Counted from the first letter of the stretch, positions 5,950 to 13,143 are shown. The stretch: 14,928 nt of DNA from Deinococcales bacterium (GCA_025359705.1 JANYFS010000630.1:1-14928); one strand, 5' to 3'. The notes: generated by a model from the sequence alone, not told the origin. Numbers and translations: made by a program.

Positions 5950-8487
5950 TTAGGCCCATGTGATCAAAGCCAGCTCGAGCTTGTTGGATAGCTCGGCGCG
6001 GAAAGGAATCACTCGAGCGCCAATATTAAATTGCCCGTTGCTCGAGAGGATGACATCGGCGGCGTATTCGGCCCAGCCATCGTTTTCGCTGACCAAAGTC
6101 AAAGGTGTGGTCTGGAAATCCTCGCTGCCTTGGCGCTCGATCACTGCTTCGACCAATAGATCTTGAGCGGCAATGCTGTTGGTAAACACTCGAGCTTGCA
6201 CTTTCACAGGGTCGCCCACTTTGGAACCCACAGGGGCTTCGCTGAAGGCTTCGATGGTCACACCGTGCCAGTTCCATTTGGTGTCATTTTTCCATTGGGC
6301 CAAAGATTTCGCCTCGGCGTAGTGGTCGCTCGAGCGGGTCACTCCTTGCGCCCACAAGGGCAAATAGTATTGCTCGGTGTAGTCGATCACTTGGCGCTGC
6401 ATCGAGAATTTGGGGGCCACGGTTTTGATGGCGTTGCGAACCATGCCTTGCCAGCGGGCGCGTAGACCATTTTCGTCGCGTTCATAATAGGCAGGAATGA
6501 TCACTTTCTCGAGGGTTTCATACATCGAGTAGGCATCAAAATCATCTTGGGCCGCTAGGCTGGTAAATTCGCGCTCGTCTCCGATGGCAAAGCCGTTGGT
6601 TCCATCAAAGGATTCGCACCACCAGCCGTCCAAAATCGAGAAGTTCAGTGCGCCGTTAAAGCTGGCCTTCATCCCAGAGGTTCCCGAAGCCTCGAGCGGG
6701 CGGCGGGGGTTGTTCATCCAGATGTCCACCCCTTGCACCAAGTGGCGGGCCACTTTCATGTCGTAGTTCTCGATGATCACAATTTTGCCCGCCAAATCGG
6801 GGTCTTGGGCAAAGCGGTAAATCGCTTGGATAAACTGCTTGCCGGGGTTGTCAGCGGGGTGGGCCTTGCCTGCAAAGACAAACTGCACAGGGCGCTCGGC
6901 ATCGGACAGGATGCGCTTGAGGCGGGCCAGGTCGCTAAACAACAAGGTGGCGCGTTTGTAGGTAGCAAAGCGGCGGGCAAAACCGATGGTCAGGGCGTGC
7001 GGATCGAGTACTTGATCGGCACTGGCAATGCGGGCAGCGCTGGCCTCGTGGCGGGTGTACTGCACTTTCAATTTGCCGCGCACAAAGTCGATCATTTCTT
7101 TTTTCAGATTGTGGGTGGTTTGCACCAAATCGGCATCAGGGATTTTATCCAGTGCGTCCCACATGCTGCGGTCTTCCAGTTTTTCGGTCCAATCTTTGGG
7201 CAACACCGTGCTATACAGATCGCGCAGTTCTTGGGCCAAAAAGGTCAGGGTATGTGCGCCGTTGGTGACATGCCCAATCGGGACTTCTTGATAAAAGGCT
7301 CCAGGGTACAAGAAGTTCCACATTTTGCGCGAAACCTCGCCGTGCAAGGCCGAAACCCCGTTGGCAGCTCGAGAGAGGCGCAAAGCCAGCACGGTCATCG
7401 AGTAGGTTGGCCCCCAGGCTTGGGTGTGGTTGGCAATGCCCATAAAGTCGTCGTAGCTAATTTTGAAGGTCTCAAACCACTTGCCAAGGTACTTACCCAC
7501 CAGCTCGAGCGGAAAGGCATCGTTACCTGCAGGAACGGGAGTGTGGGTAGTGAAAATCGCGTTTCCAGCTACGGCTTCGCTGGCTTCCCAGAAGGTCAGG
7601 CTCAAGTCGGCTGCCATCAGTTCGCGGATGCGCTCGAGGCCCAAAAAGGCCGCGTGGCCCTCGTTCATATGGTACACACCGATGTCTTCTTGAATCACCC
7701 GCAGGGCGCGGATGCCGCCAATGCCCAAAACCATCTCTTGCTGAATCCGCATCTCTTGGTTGCCGCCATACAAACGTGCGGTCAGCTCGCGGTCTGCCTC
7801 CGTATTTTCGGGTAGGTTGGTGTCCATCAAATACACTGGAATGCGGCCCACATTCAGCTTCCAGACCTTGATCTTGACCACGCGCTCGAGCAGGGTAATT
7901 TGCACCACCACTTCTTTACCTTGGGGGTCCAAAGCAGGCTCGAGGGGCAGGGTTTGGAAATCCAAAGTTTCGTAGCTCTCTTCTTGCCAGCCGTCTTTGT
8001 TCAGGGTTTGGATAAAGTAGCCCTGATGATAGACCAAGCCCACCGCCACAAAGGGCAAGCCCAAGTCGGAGGCACTTTTACAGTGGTCGCCCGCCAGCAC
8101 ACCCAAACCGCCCGAGTAAATCGGCAGCGATTCGGCGTAGGCAAACTCGGCGCTGAAATAGGCCACCTTGCCAGGAACTTTCACTTTTTTGTTGCTGAAC
8201 CAGGTTTTCTTGGCTTTCATATAGGCATCAAATGCCTTGATCACCGCGTCGTAGCGCTTGAGAAAATCCTTATCCGCAGCCATTTCCTCGAGGCGGGTAT
8301 GGTCAACCTCGAGCAAACTGCGAACAGGGTTATGGTTATAGCGCTCCCAAATACCCAAATCCAGTGATTCAAAAAGGCCCCAAGCCAACGGAGTCCAGCT
8401 CCAGTACAGGTTGTAAGCCAACTCCTTCAAGCGCTCGATACGAGCAGGAAGCGAAGGGGCGACGGTGATTTTAGCGATAACGTTCAT
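5950..8487 (-). CDS. glgP: Alpha-glucan (glycogen/maltodextrin) phosphorylase, GT35
   Basis: An 845-aa PLP-dependent enzyme that releases glucose 1-phosphate from the non-reducing ends of glycogen or maltodextrins. The N-terminus (AYNLYWSW about residues 25-32, and YFSAEFAYAESLPIYSGGLG near 110-130) is typical of the short phosphorylase type found in Thermus, Deinococcus and some archaea. The PLP site is EASGTSGMK (599-607) with the cofactor lysine at Lys607, followed by the usual NGALNFSILDGWW. Start: an in-frame upstream extension to 8526 exists, but the ATG at 8487 has GGAGG 4 nt upstream and begins MNVIAKITV as expected for the family. It is monocistronic, with a terminator just after the stop. 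Nine of its ten Leu-Glu pairs are CTC-GAG. A stretch of 671 bp (6697-7367), encoding part of the C-terminal half, has no CTCGAG. Confidence 0.95.
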   Translation of the reverse strand: MNVIAKITVAPSLPARIERLKELAYNLYWSWTPLAWGLFESLDLGIWERYNHNPVRSLLEVDHTRLEEMAADKDFLKRYDAVIKAFDAYMKAKKTWFSNKKVKVPGKVAYFSAEFAYAESLPIYSGGLGVLAGDHCKSASDLGLPFVAVGLVYHQGYFIQTLNKDGWQEESYETLDFQTLPLEPALDPQGKEVVVQITLLERVVKIKVWKLNVGRIPVYLMDTNLPENTEADRELTARLYGGNQEMRIQQEMVLGIGGIRALRVIQEDIGVYHMNEGHAAFLGLERIRELMAADLSLTFWEASEAVAGNAIFTTHTPVPAGNDAFPLELVGKYLGKWFETFKISYDDFMGIANHTQAWGPTYSMTVLALRLSRAANGVSALHGEVSRKMWNFLYPGAFYQEVPIGHVTNGAHTLTFLAQELRDLYSTVLPKDWTEKLEDRSMWDALDKIPDADLVQTTHNLKKEMIDFVRGKLKVQYTRHEASAARIASADQVLDPHALTIGFARRFATYKRATLLFSDLARLKRILSDAERPVQFVFAGKAHPADNPGKQFIQAIYRFAQDPDLAGKIVIIENYDMKVARHLVQGVDIWMNNPRRPLEASGTSGMKASFNGALNFSILDGWWCESFDGTNGFAIGDEREFTSLAAQDDFDAYSMYETLEKVIIPAYYERDENGLRARWQGMVRNAIKTVAPKFSMQRQVIDYTEQYYLPLWAQGVTRSSDHYAEAKSLAQWKNDTKWNWHGVTIEAFSEAPVGSKVGDPVKVQARVFTNSIAAQDLLVEAVIERQGSEDFQTTPLTLVSENDGWAEYAADVILSSNGQFNIGARVIPFRAELSNKLELALITWA

Positions 8488-8930
8488 GAGTCCTCCAAGG
8501 ATACGCATCCCCTCGAGCGACCACATCCCAGATCATGTTTGCTTCATGGTGATCTTTGGGGTGGGCCATTTGGCTTGGGGTTACGCGGGTATTGAGATAG
8601 TCCGTTCTAACTTCAGAATCATAAAGCATCATAAACAAAAAATGTTGAAATTTGTACAGTAAAAAGAGTGTTTTTGCAGTGTGGCAAACAATTCTCTATT
8701 ACAAGATTCATTTGAGAATTTGAAAAAAGATCAACATAAACCGCGCTCGAGTGAAAAAAATTTATTTGGCTCGAGTTACACACGATTCGATTTCTTAACT
8801 GGGAAAAATTGTCTGACTCGAGCTTTTGGTTTGTACAGCGAACTGATTAAGTTCTGGCAAAATGATTTGACTAGGTTTGTGAAATTTGCAGAATAGCCTA
8901 GTACATTGGGTTATACGTGTGGCACAGCCC
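8488..8930. other. Long AT-rich intergenic region before glgP
   Basis: The stretch between the glgP start and the dxs terminator holds no gene I can support. It has four CTCGAG copies (8512, 8746, 8770, 8817). A plus-strand reading frame of 71 codons with GTG at 8681 lacks a Shine-Dalgarno and resembles nothing I know. TTGACT (8867-8872) and CAGAAT (8889-8894), 16 bp apart, make a weak plus-strand promoter that would fire into the convergent dxs terminator. A glgP promoter must lie here, and TATGAT-like boxes occur on the minus strand near 8615-8640, but no -35/-10 pair stands out. Confidence 0.4.
8492..8496 (-). promoter_or_regulatory. Shine-Dalgarno that fixes the glgP start
   Basis: GGAGG on the minus strand, 4 nt before the ATG at 8487. 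It supports this start over the in-frame upstream codons. Confidence 0.75.
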
Positions 8931-8964
8931 AAAAAAATCCGCCCGAGGCTGGCCTCAAGCGGAT
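8931..8964 (-). terminator. dxs terminator
   Basis: On the minus strand ATCCGCTTGAGG pairs with CCTCGGGCGGAT (12 bp including two G-U pairs) around the loop CCAG, followed by a run of T (complement of the A run at 8931-8937). It lies about 85 bp after the dxs stop. Confidence 0.88.
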
Positions 8965-9016
8965 GGTGCATTGTCTTTACAAATTGGAAGCAATTCCAAA
9001 GTTTGGCGCTTGGTGT

Positions 9017-9048
9017 GTTCTTAGATTTGTGCCAAATCTAATCAAGAA
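9017..9048 (-). other. Hairpin just after the dxs stop codon
   Basis: TTAGATTTG (9021-9029) pairs perfectly with CAAATCTAA (9033-9041) around a 3-nt loop. GTTC/GAAC arms extend the stem with a small bulge. No T run follows on the minus strand, so this is more likely an mRNA 3' structure upstream of the real terminator at 8931-8964 than a terminator itself. Confidence 0.5.
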
Positions 9049-9049
9049 C

Positions 9050-10921
9050 CTAAATCGAGATCGGGACATCCACCCCAAATTCTGCCAAGGCAGTACGGAT
9101 GGCGGTGGCATCGATTCCCGCTCGAGCGTGAATACTCGAGACTTCGGCGTGTTCAAAAAATTCGTCTGGAATGCCCAAAATCTTGACGGGAACTTTGGAA
9201 CCCAGGCTCGAGAGCGCTTCTAAAATGGCACTGCCCAAACCACCCGCCGCCGCATTATCCTCCACAGTGACAATTCCTTTGGTGGTTTTGCTGATTTCGG
9301 AGAGCATTTCCAAGTCCAGTGGTTTGAGAAAGCGGGCATTGATCAGGCCGACTTTGGCATCTTTGGGCAGTTCCTCGAGCGCCTTAACTGCATACTCGAG
9401 GGTTTTTCCTGCCGCCAGCACCACATATTCGTTGCCTTCGCGCAGCCGTTCCCATTTTCCCCACTCGAGGGCAGGCCACACTCCTTCTTGCACTTTTTCG
9501 GTGTTGCCCCGTGGGTAGCGAATGGCAATCGGGCCGCCGCGTTTCATACCTGCCTTCAGCATCCCCCGCAGCTCGAGGGCGTTTTTGGGAATGCCAATGC
9601 CCATATTGGGGATCAGGCGCAGGTAGCTAAGGTCGTAAACTCCGTGATGGGTGCTGCCATCGGCCCCGACCATGCCCGCACGGTCTATGGCAAAAACTAC
9701 GGGCAGGTTTTCAATTGCCACATCGTGAATCACTTGGTCGAAGCCGCGCTGCAAAAAGGTGCTGTAGATCGCCACAATCGGGCGCATTCCCTGCAAGGCC
9801 ATGCCCGCGCCCACCGTCACTGCCACATCTTCGGCAATGCCCACATCCAAATAGCGCTGCGGGTGAACTTTGCTGTACTGCACCAACCCCGAACCCTCGC
9901 GCATGGCGGGGGTGATCACAAACACGCGAGGGTCTTCTTTGGCAAGTTCGGTGGCAGCGTCGCCAAAAGCGGCACTCCAGCCGTAGCCGCTTGAGGCCGA
10001 GGTTTCACCTTTTTCCACATCGAATTTGGGCGGCCCATGCCATTTAATTGGGTTTTGCTCGGCATATCCTAGCCCTTTGCCTTTTTTGGTGATGGCGTGC
10101 AAAATGGTTGGCCCCTCGAGGTTGGAAAGTCGCTCGAGCAGATAGGTCAGCTCCTGCACATCATGCCCATCCACTGGCCCCACATAGCGCACACCCATCG
10201 CGTGAAAAGGATTTTGTGAATTAGGGTCAAAAAAGGTGCGGGCGCTGTCCTTGGCTCGAGATAAAATTTCGGTCAGCGGGCGACTGATTTGGGCCAAGGC
10301 TTTTTTGCTGGCCCCTTCCGCCTCCTGAAACCACGGCTGCACCTGCAAAGTCCGCATAAACTTATTCAGCGCCCCCACATTTTCCGAAATGCTCATCTCG
10401 TTATCGTTCAGGATGATGATCATGTTCTTTTGGGTAAAGCCAATTTGGTTCAGCGCAGCCAAAGCCATGCCCCCGGTCAGGCTGCCGTCCCCGATCATGG
10501 CAACAATTTTATAGTTCTGGCCCAAAGAATCCCGTGCATAAGCCATGCCCAAGGCATTTGCCAAACTGGTCGAGGCGTGACCCACAGTAATGGCATCGTG
10601 CGGAGATTCGGATACCTTGGTAAAGCCCGACAACCCGCCTTCTTTGCGAATGGTGGGCATTTGATCTTTACGCCCCGTCAGAATTTTGTGGGCGTAAGCT
10701 TGGTGTCCTACATCAAACAAAATGCGGTCCCTTGGGCTATCGAGTACGTAATGCAGCGCGGTGATCAGCTCCACCGCGCCCAGGCTCGAGGCCAAATGTC
10801 CACCGCCCAACGAACACACCCGAATGATTTCTTTACGCAGTTCGCTTGCCACAATAGGCAACTCGTCTAATCGCAATTTTTTCAGGTCTTCTGGACTGTG
10901 GATCGAATCGATTAACACCAC
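9050..10921 (-). CDS. dxs: 1-deoxy-D-xylulose-5-phosphate synthase
   Basis: A 623-aa thiamine-diphosphate enzyme joining pyruvate and glyceraldehyde 3-phosphate to make deoxyxylulose phosphate, the first step of the MEP isoprenoid pathway and a precursor for thiamine and pyridoxal. Visible motifs are GGHLASSLG (40-48) with an active-site His42, the cofactor motif GDGSLTGG (144-151) through NDN (172-174), catalytic Glu364 in DVGIAE, and DRAGMVGADGSTHHG (413-427) of the pyrimidine domain; the transketolase C-terminal domain runs from about 490. Length and motifs are normal. The start is GTG: two consecutive GTG codons follow AGGAGG, at 3 and 6 nt, and the second (10918) has the better spacing, so the protein may be 622 aa. 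A CTCGAG repeat array lies right upstream. Terminator at 8931-8964. Confidence 0.97.
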   Translation of the reverse strand: MVLIDSIHSPEDLKKLRLDELPIVASELRKEIIRVCSLGGGHLASSLGAVELITALHYVLDSPRDRILFDVGHQAYAHKILTGRKDQMPTIRKEGGLSGFTKVSESPHDAITVGHASTSLANALGMAYARDSLGQNYKIVAMIGDGSLTGGMALAALNQIGFTQKNMIIILNDNEMSISENVGALNKFMRTLQVQPWFQEAEGASKKALAQISRPLTEILSRAKDSARTFFDPNSQNPFHAMGVRYVGPVDGHDVQELTYLLERLSNLEGPTILHAITKKGKGLGYAEQNPIKWHGPPKFDVEKGETSASSGYGWSAAFGDAATELAKEDPRVFVITPAMREGSGLVQYSKVHPQRYLDVGIAEDVAVTVGAGMALQGMRPIVAIYSTFLQRGFDQVIHDVAIENLPVVFAIDRAGMVGADGSTHHGVYDLSYLRLIPNMGIGIPKNALELRGMLKAGMKRGGPIAIRYPRGNTEKVQEGVWPALEWGKWERLREGNEYVVLAAGKTLEYAVKALEELPKDAKVGLINARFLKPLDLEMLSEISKTTKGIVTVEDNAAAGGLGSAILEALSSLGSKVPVKILGIPDEFFEHAEVSSIHARAGIDATAIRTALAEFGVDVPISI

Positions 10922-10924
10922 AAA

Positions 10925-10930
10925 CCTCCT
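10925..10930 (-). promoter_or_regulatory. Shine-Dalgarno of dxs before twin GTG codons
   Basis: AGGAGG on the minus strand, followed by TTT and then GTG GTG. Spacing is 3 nt to the first GTG and 6 nt to the second, which favours the second as the true start. Confidence 0.7.
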
Positions 10931-10940
10931 TTTATGCTTG

Positions 10941-11010
10941 CTCGAGGGATACTTTACTTTTGACTCGAGGGATATTATTATTTTTAACTCGAGGGATGAT
11001 TCTTACTTTT
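10941..11010. repeat. Three spaced CTCGAGGGAT units upstream of dxs
   Basis: CTCGAGGGAT occurs at 10941, 10964 and 10988, spaced 23 and 24 bp apart, and the AT-rich remainder of each unit (such as ACTTTACTTTTGA) is also related. The array begins 20 bp upstream of the dxs GTG, where its promoter must lie. On the minus strand the units read ATCCCTCGAG with AT-rich spacers that contain -10-like TAAAGT and TAATAT. It could be an operator array or simply an expanded minisatellite. Confidence 0.85.
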
Positions 11011-11024
11011 AGCTTTTGCGGACT

Positions 11025-11045
11025 GGGCGGGTTTAAAACTCGCCC
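11025..11045. repeat. REP-like GC-rich palindrome
   Basis: GGGCGGGTT (11025-11033) pairs with AACTCGCCC (11037-11045) with one G-U pair and a 3-nt loop, and CCTAC follows. Palindromes of the form GGGCGGGTTT-AAACCCGCCCCTAC are scattered in many bacterial genomes as extragenic repeats; this recognition is from memory. It lies between dxs and the lipoprotein gene and has no T run for termination. A CTCGAG follows at 11070. Confidence 0.4.
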
Positions 11046-11085
11046 CTACTTTGGTTCTTTAAATGAAGTCTCGAGGGTAAACACT

Positions 11086-11868
11086 TTAACAGGGGCTTTT
11101 AAAATTTGTGCTGAGCAATACCATATTTTCTGCGGTTTTAATTTCGCCCACATACGGTACAAAGAGTAAATCTTGTGACTCACTAAAGAGCGTTTTGGCA
11201 TCCCCTGCAATCTGGCGATTAACCAACCAAGCATTGTAACTGTTACCATTTAAATTCACTTGGCGCTGCTCGAGAACAGTGAACGTATAGTTACCCGAGG
11301 TCTTGACCAAATCTTTGACCCCTTCATAAGAAACCGTGATATTAAAGTTTCCACGCCATTTGAGGCCCGCCGCCCAAGCACTGCTCGCGGGGTACTCTTT
11401 CATGGGTGGGGTGATTAGAATTTGTGCGCCTGGTTTGCTAAAACCGTGCAAATAAACGCCATCACTTTCAAAAGTACGGTACCAAGTTTGCTCGGTTCCG
11501 CGTCCCAGTTGATCAAACGCATAAACCCGCTCTTCGTTGAACAGCGTTGGCCCCCTCGAGACTCGCTCGAAGGGGGGTTTATCGGCAGTATCTCCAGACA
11601 GGATATATTGCCACTTCAAGCCCAATTCTTTGGGGTAAAAGCTAACTGTGGTGGGTGGTGCAGAGGTGGGTTCTGTGATGGGCGGCTTGGCAGGTGGCGT
11701 TTGTGCCGCAGGAACACAGGCGGTTATCAAACTACCCAAGGCCAGCAAGGGGACAATTTGTAAGGCTCGAGCGGATTTTATATTTTTGTGTACAGGTTTA
11801 TTTTGCACAGGTTTATTTTGCACAGGTGTATTTCGCACAGGTGTATTTCGCACGGTTGTTTTAAGCAT
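11086..11868 (-). CDS. Lipoprotein of unknown function with N-terminal pentapeptide repeats
   Basis: 260 aa, not recognised as a named family. A lipoprotein signal is visible: basic stretch HKNIKSAR (27-34), hydrophobic core (about 36-47) and lipobox ITAC with Cys51, so the mature protein should be lipid-anchored outside the cytoplasmic membrane. A Pro/Thr-rich linker (52-73) follows, then a globular, Trp/Tyr-rich domain (about 75-260) rich in beta-strand-like alternation. The oddity is the N-terminus: before the signal come VRNTP, VRNTP, VQNKP and VQNKP (residues 6-25), encoded by a 15-bp tandem array, giving an unusually long n-region. Each unit starts with an in-frame GTG, so initiation at Val21 would give a normal-length signal. 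The ATG at 11868 has GAGGT 4 nt upstream and is the default. Three CTCGAG lie within it. A related domain may occur in other Deinococcota, but I cannot confirm that. Confidence 0.75.
   Translation of the reverse strand: MLKTTVRNTPVRNTPVQNKPVQNKPVHKNIKSARALQIVPLLALGSLITACVPAAQTPPAKPPITEPTSAPPTTVSFYPKELGLKWQYILSGDTADKPPFERVSRGPTLFNEERVYAFDQLGRGTEQTWYRTFESDGVYLHGFSKPGAQILITPPMKEYPASSAWAAGLKWRGNFNITVSYEGVKDLVKTSGNYTFTVLEQRQVNLNGNSYNAWLVNRQIAGDAKTLFSESQDLLFVPYVGEIKTAENMVLLSTNFKSPC
11794..11853 (-). repeat. 15-bp coding tandem repeat in the lipoprotein N-terminus
   Basis: Four units on the minus strand: GTGCGAAATACACCT twice and GTGCAAAATAAACCT twice, as two identical pairs, followed by a decayed unit starting GTACAC. 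The unit length keeps frame, so copy-number change would lengthen or shorten the peptide by five residues without disrupting it. Confidence 0.92.
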
Positions 11869-11872
11869 AGTG

Positions 11873-11877
11873 ACCTC
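11873..11877 (-). promoter_or_regulatory. Shine-Dalgarno formed by a CTCGAG copy
   Basis: On the minus strand CTCGAGGT is followed by CACT and ATG. The GAGGT at 4 nt is the ribosome binding site of the lipoprotein gene, and its GAG belongs to the CTCGAG at 11875-11880. Confidence 0.55.
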
Positions 11878-12074
11878 GAGGGGACAAAACTGTCATTCTG
11901 GTTGATTTTTGGGCTGATTTTGAAGTCATTTCTGCCAGTACCTTCCAGCATAGACATTCCAACCTGAAGATGGATGATGGTTTTCTTGAGCTTTTACCCA
12001 AGTCCGTGCGCTCGAGCCTAAACGTTTGAGCATTCACCGAGCGATCACCCAGTCATATCACGAAAAGAGCAGCA

Positions 12075-12102
12075 AAATGCCCCTCGAGCGTGAGGGGCAT
12101 TT
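12075..12102 (-). terminator. Terminator of the secreted-protein gene
   Basis: An 11-bp perfect stem, AAATGCCCCTC (12075-12085) with GAGGGGCATTT (12092-12102), with a 6-nt loop. The T-rich side is on the minus strand (TTTTGCTGCTCTTTTC). The CTCGAG at 12083-12088 spans the stem and loop. Confidence 0.7.
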
Positions 12103-12146
12103 CAGCCGTCCAAAATTCCCCAAGATTTGTCCAGAATTAAAATGAT

Positions 12147-12211
12147 CTGGCATTTATTTAGGGTTTATCTGGTATTTATCTGGTATTTATTTGGTATTTA
12201 TTTGGTATTTT
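12147..12211. repeat. 11-bp AT-rich tandem array across a stop codon
   Basis: Six units related to CTGGTATTTAT: CTGGCATTTAT, TTAGGGTTTAT, CTGGTATTTAT twice, TTGGTATTTAT and TTGGTATTTTC. The array contains the last codons and the TAA stop of the secreted-protein gene (12198-12200) and continues 51 bp past it. The period of 11 bp is close to one DNA turn. Confidence 0.9.
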
Positions 12212-13043
12212 CTACAGCAGTGATTTTCATCAAAACAAAAGCAATGCTACGAATGGTACCACCATCATCAAACAACGAATCGTTGTAGACATAAAGTGAA
12301 CGGGTAAAATTGGCTTTAGCGGGAATACGCACGGTTCGTTCATAAACATCCAACTCTTGGCCCTCTTTATCAAAGGAAGTGAGTCGCAGTGTAACATTGA
12401 CTGCTTTTTTGTTGGTATTACGCAATTTGGCGATGAAGTCACCATAGGTGTTGGTAGGAATGGCATCGGGGTTCAAAACTTCCACACCATTCATAAAGGT
12501 GGAACCATTGACTCCATCTTCATCGGCAAGCGGATTGCCGTTCATGGCAGTCATGTAGGCATTGCGGCTATCGACGTTACTGCCTTGGGGAACTACACGA
12601 AAGAGAGAGACCGCAGCAAAACCACCTTCTGTACCACATTTATAGACGACATCGACAGCTACATCCGCAGACTTGCCCAGGGGGTCTGTCCAAATGATGT
12701 TATCAAAGCTGACTTGTGAATTGCTTTGAGCGGGAACATAACCCGCTTGGTTTAAAGCCTGATAAACCTGATTCATGGCTGTTACCCGACCATTGGCAGC
12801 GAAGGCACAACGAACCCCATAAAATGCACTGGGGATAAAACGGTTGGGCATGATGGCAAGTGGGCCTGTTTTGAAGCTATCGGTAAGGCGTTGTACCGCA
12901 GCATTACTCATTTGCCGCTGATCCAATTGAAAGGTAGCAGGGTTGGGAAGGGCCAATTCGGACACGCTCGAGGCTGCTTGGGCTGCGCCAAAAGCCAGTA
13001 GGCTTCCAGCAAACAACATTTTTATGGACAAGGTGTTCTTCAC
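12198..13043 (-). CDS. Secreted protein of unknown function with C-terminal FxLYD-like region
   Basis: 281 aa with a clear Sec signal peptide: basic start, hydrophobic core (about 8-20) and a probable cut after AQA (residue 23). The mature protein has two cysteines (79 and 136) that could form a disulfide. Residues about 195-272 (GDFIAKLRNTNKKAVNVTL, then a Gly-containing turn and a VRIPAKANFTRSLYV strand) resemble the FxLYD/immunoglobulin-like folds of extracytoplasmic proteins; this is an inference from the strand pattern. I do not recognise the N-terminal half. The start is GTG at 13043 with GGGAGG upstream and an extended -10 box 44 nt before it. The last codons lie in an 11-bp repeat. 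It has only one CTCGAG, in the signal-peptide region, and none in 878 bp around the rest, unlike its neighbours. It could be a recent arrival. Confidence 0.8.
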   Translation of the reverse strand: MKNTLSIKMLFAGSLLAFGAAQAASSVSELALPNPATFQLDQRQMSNAAVQRLTDSFKTGPLAIMPNRFIPSAFYGVRCAFAANGRVTAMNQVYQALNQAGYVPAQSNSQVSFDNIIWTDPLGKSADVAVDVVYKCGTEGGFAAVSLFRVVPQGSNVDSRNAYMTAMNGNPLADEDGVNGSTFMNGVEVLNPDAIPTNTYGDFIAKLRNTNKKAVNVTLRLTSFDKEGQELDVYERTVRIPAKANFTRSLYVYNDSLFDDGGTIRSIAFVLMKITAVENTK

Positions 13044-13086
13044 GATTCCTCCCGAAAATTAAGCTCACAGTTCTAAAATTATGGTC

Positions 13087-13095
13087 ATCATAGCA
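13087..13095 (-). promoter_or_regulatory. Extended -10 promoter of the secreted-protein gene
   Basis: TGCTATGAT on the minus strand fits the extended -10 form TGnTATAAT. The start would be near 13080, giving a leader of about 37 nt that holds the GGGAGG ribosome binding site. No good -35 is seen, as is common with extended -10 promoters. Confidence 0.5.
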
Positions 13096-13143
13096 TGACC
13101 CTTATCGGGCTTGATCGGAAAAAGTTGGCATGATGTTGGTAAA

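Larger units (their letters stand above)
11869..12197. other. Intergenic region upstream of the lipoprotein gene
   Basis: No gene is seen. It holds the lipoprotein ribosome binding site, three CTCGAG (11875, 12011, 12083), the terminator of the secreted-protein gene and most of an 11-bp AT-rich array. No convincing lipoprotein promoter could be picked by eye: TTGGAA and TACTGG, 16 bp apart on the minus strand near 11948-11975, are weak. Confidence 0.4.

Noticed and set aside
6733..7815. A long plus-strand frame of 360 codons opposite glgP
   Set aside because: It is the antisense of a conserved phosphorylase. Open antisense frames arise from codon bias, and no family is recognised.
8488..8526. 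An N-terminal extension of glgP
   Set aside because: The extension carries the Shine-Dalgarno of the downstream ATG, and the family N-terminus fits the start at 8487.
10941..11010. Evenly spaced repeats that look like a tiny CRISPR array
   Set aside because: The repeated core is only 10 bp, the spacers are 13-14 bp and related to each other, and no cas gene is nearby.
10960..11169. A plus-strand reading frame over the gap between dxs and the lipoprotein gene
   Set aside because: It runs through a repeat array, a palindrome and the antisense of the lipoprotein 3' end, and has no ribosome binding site.
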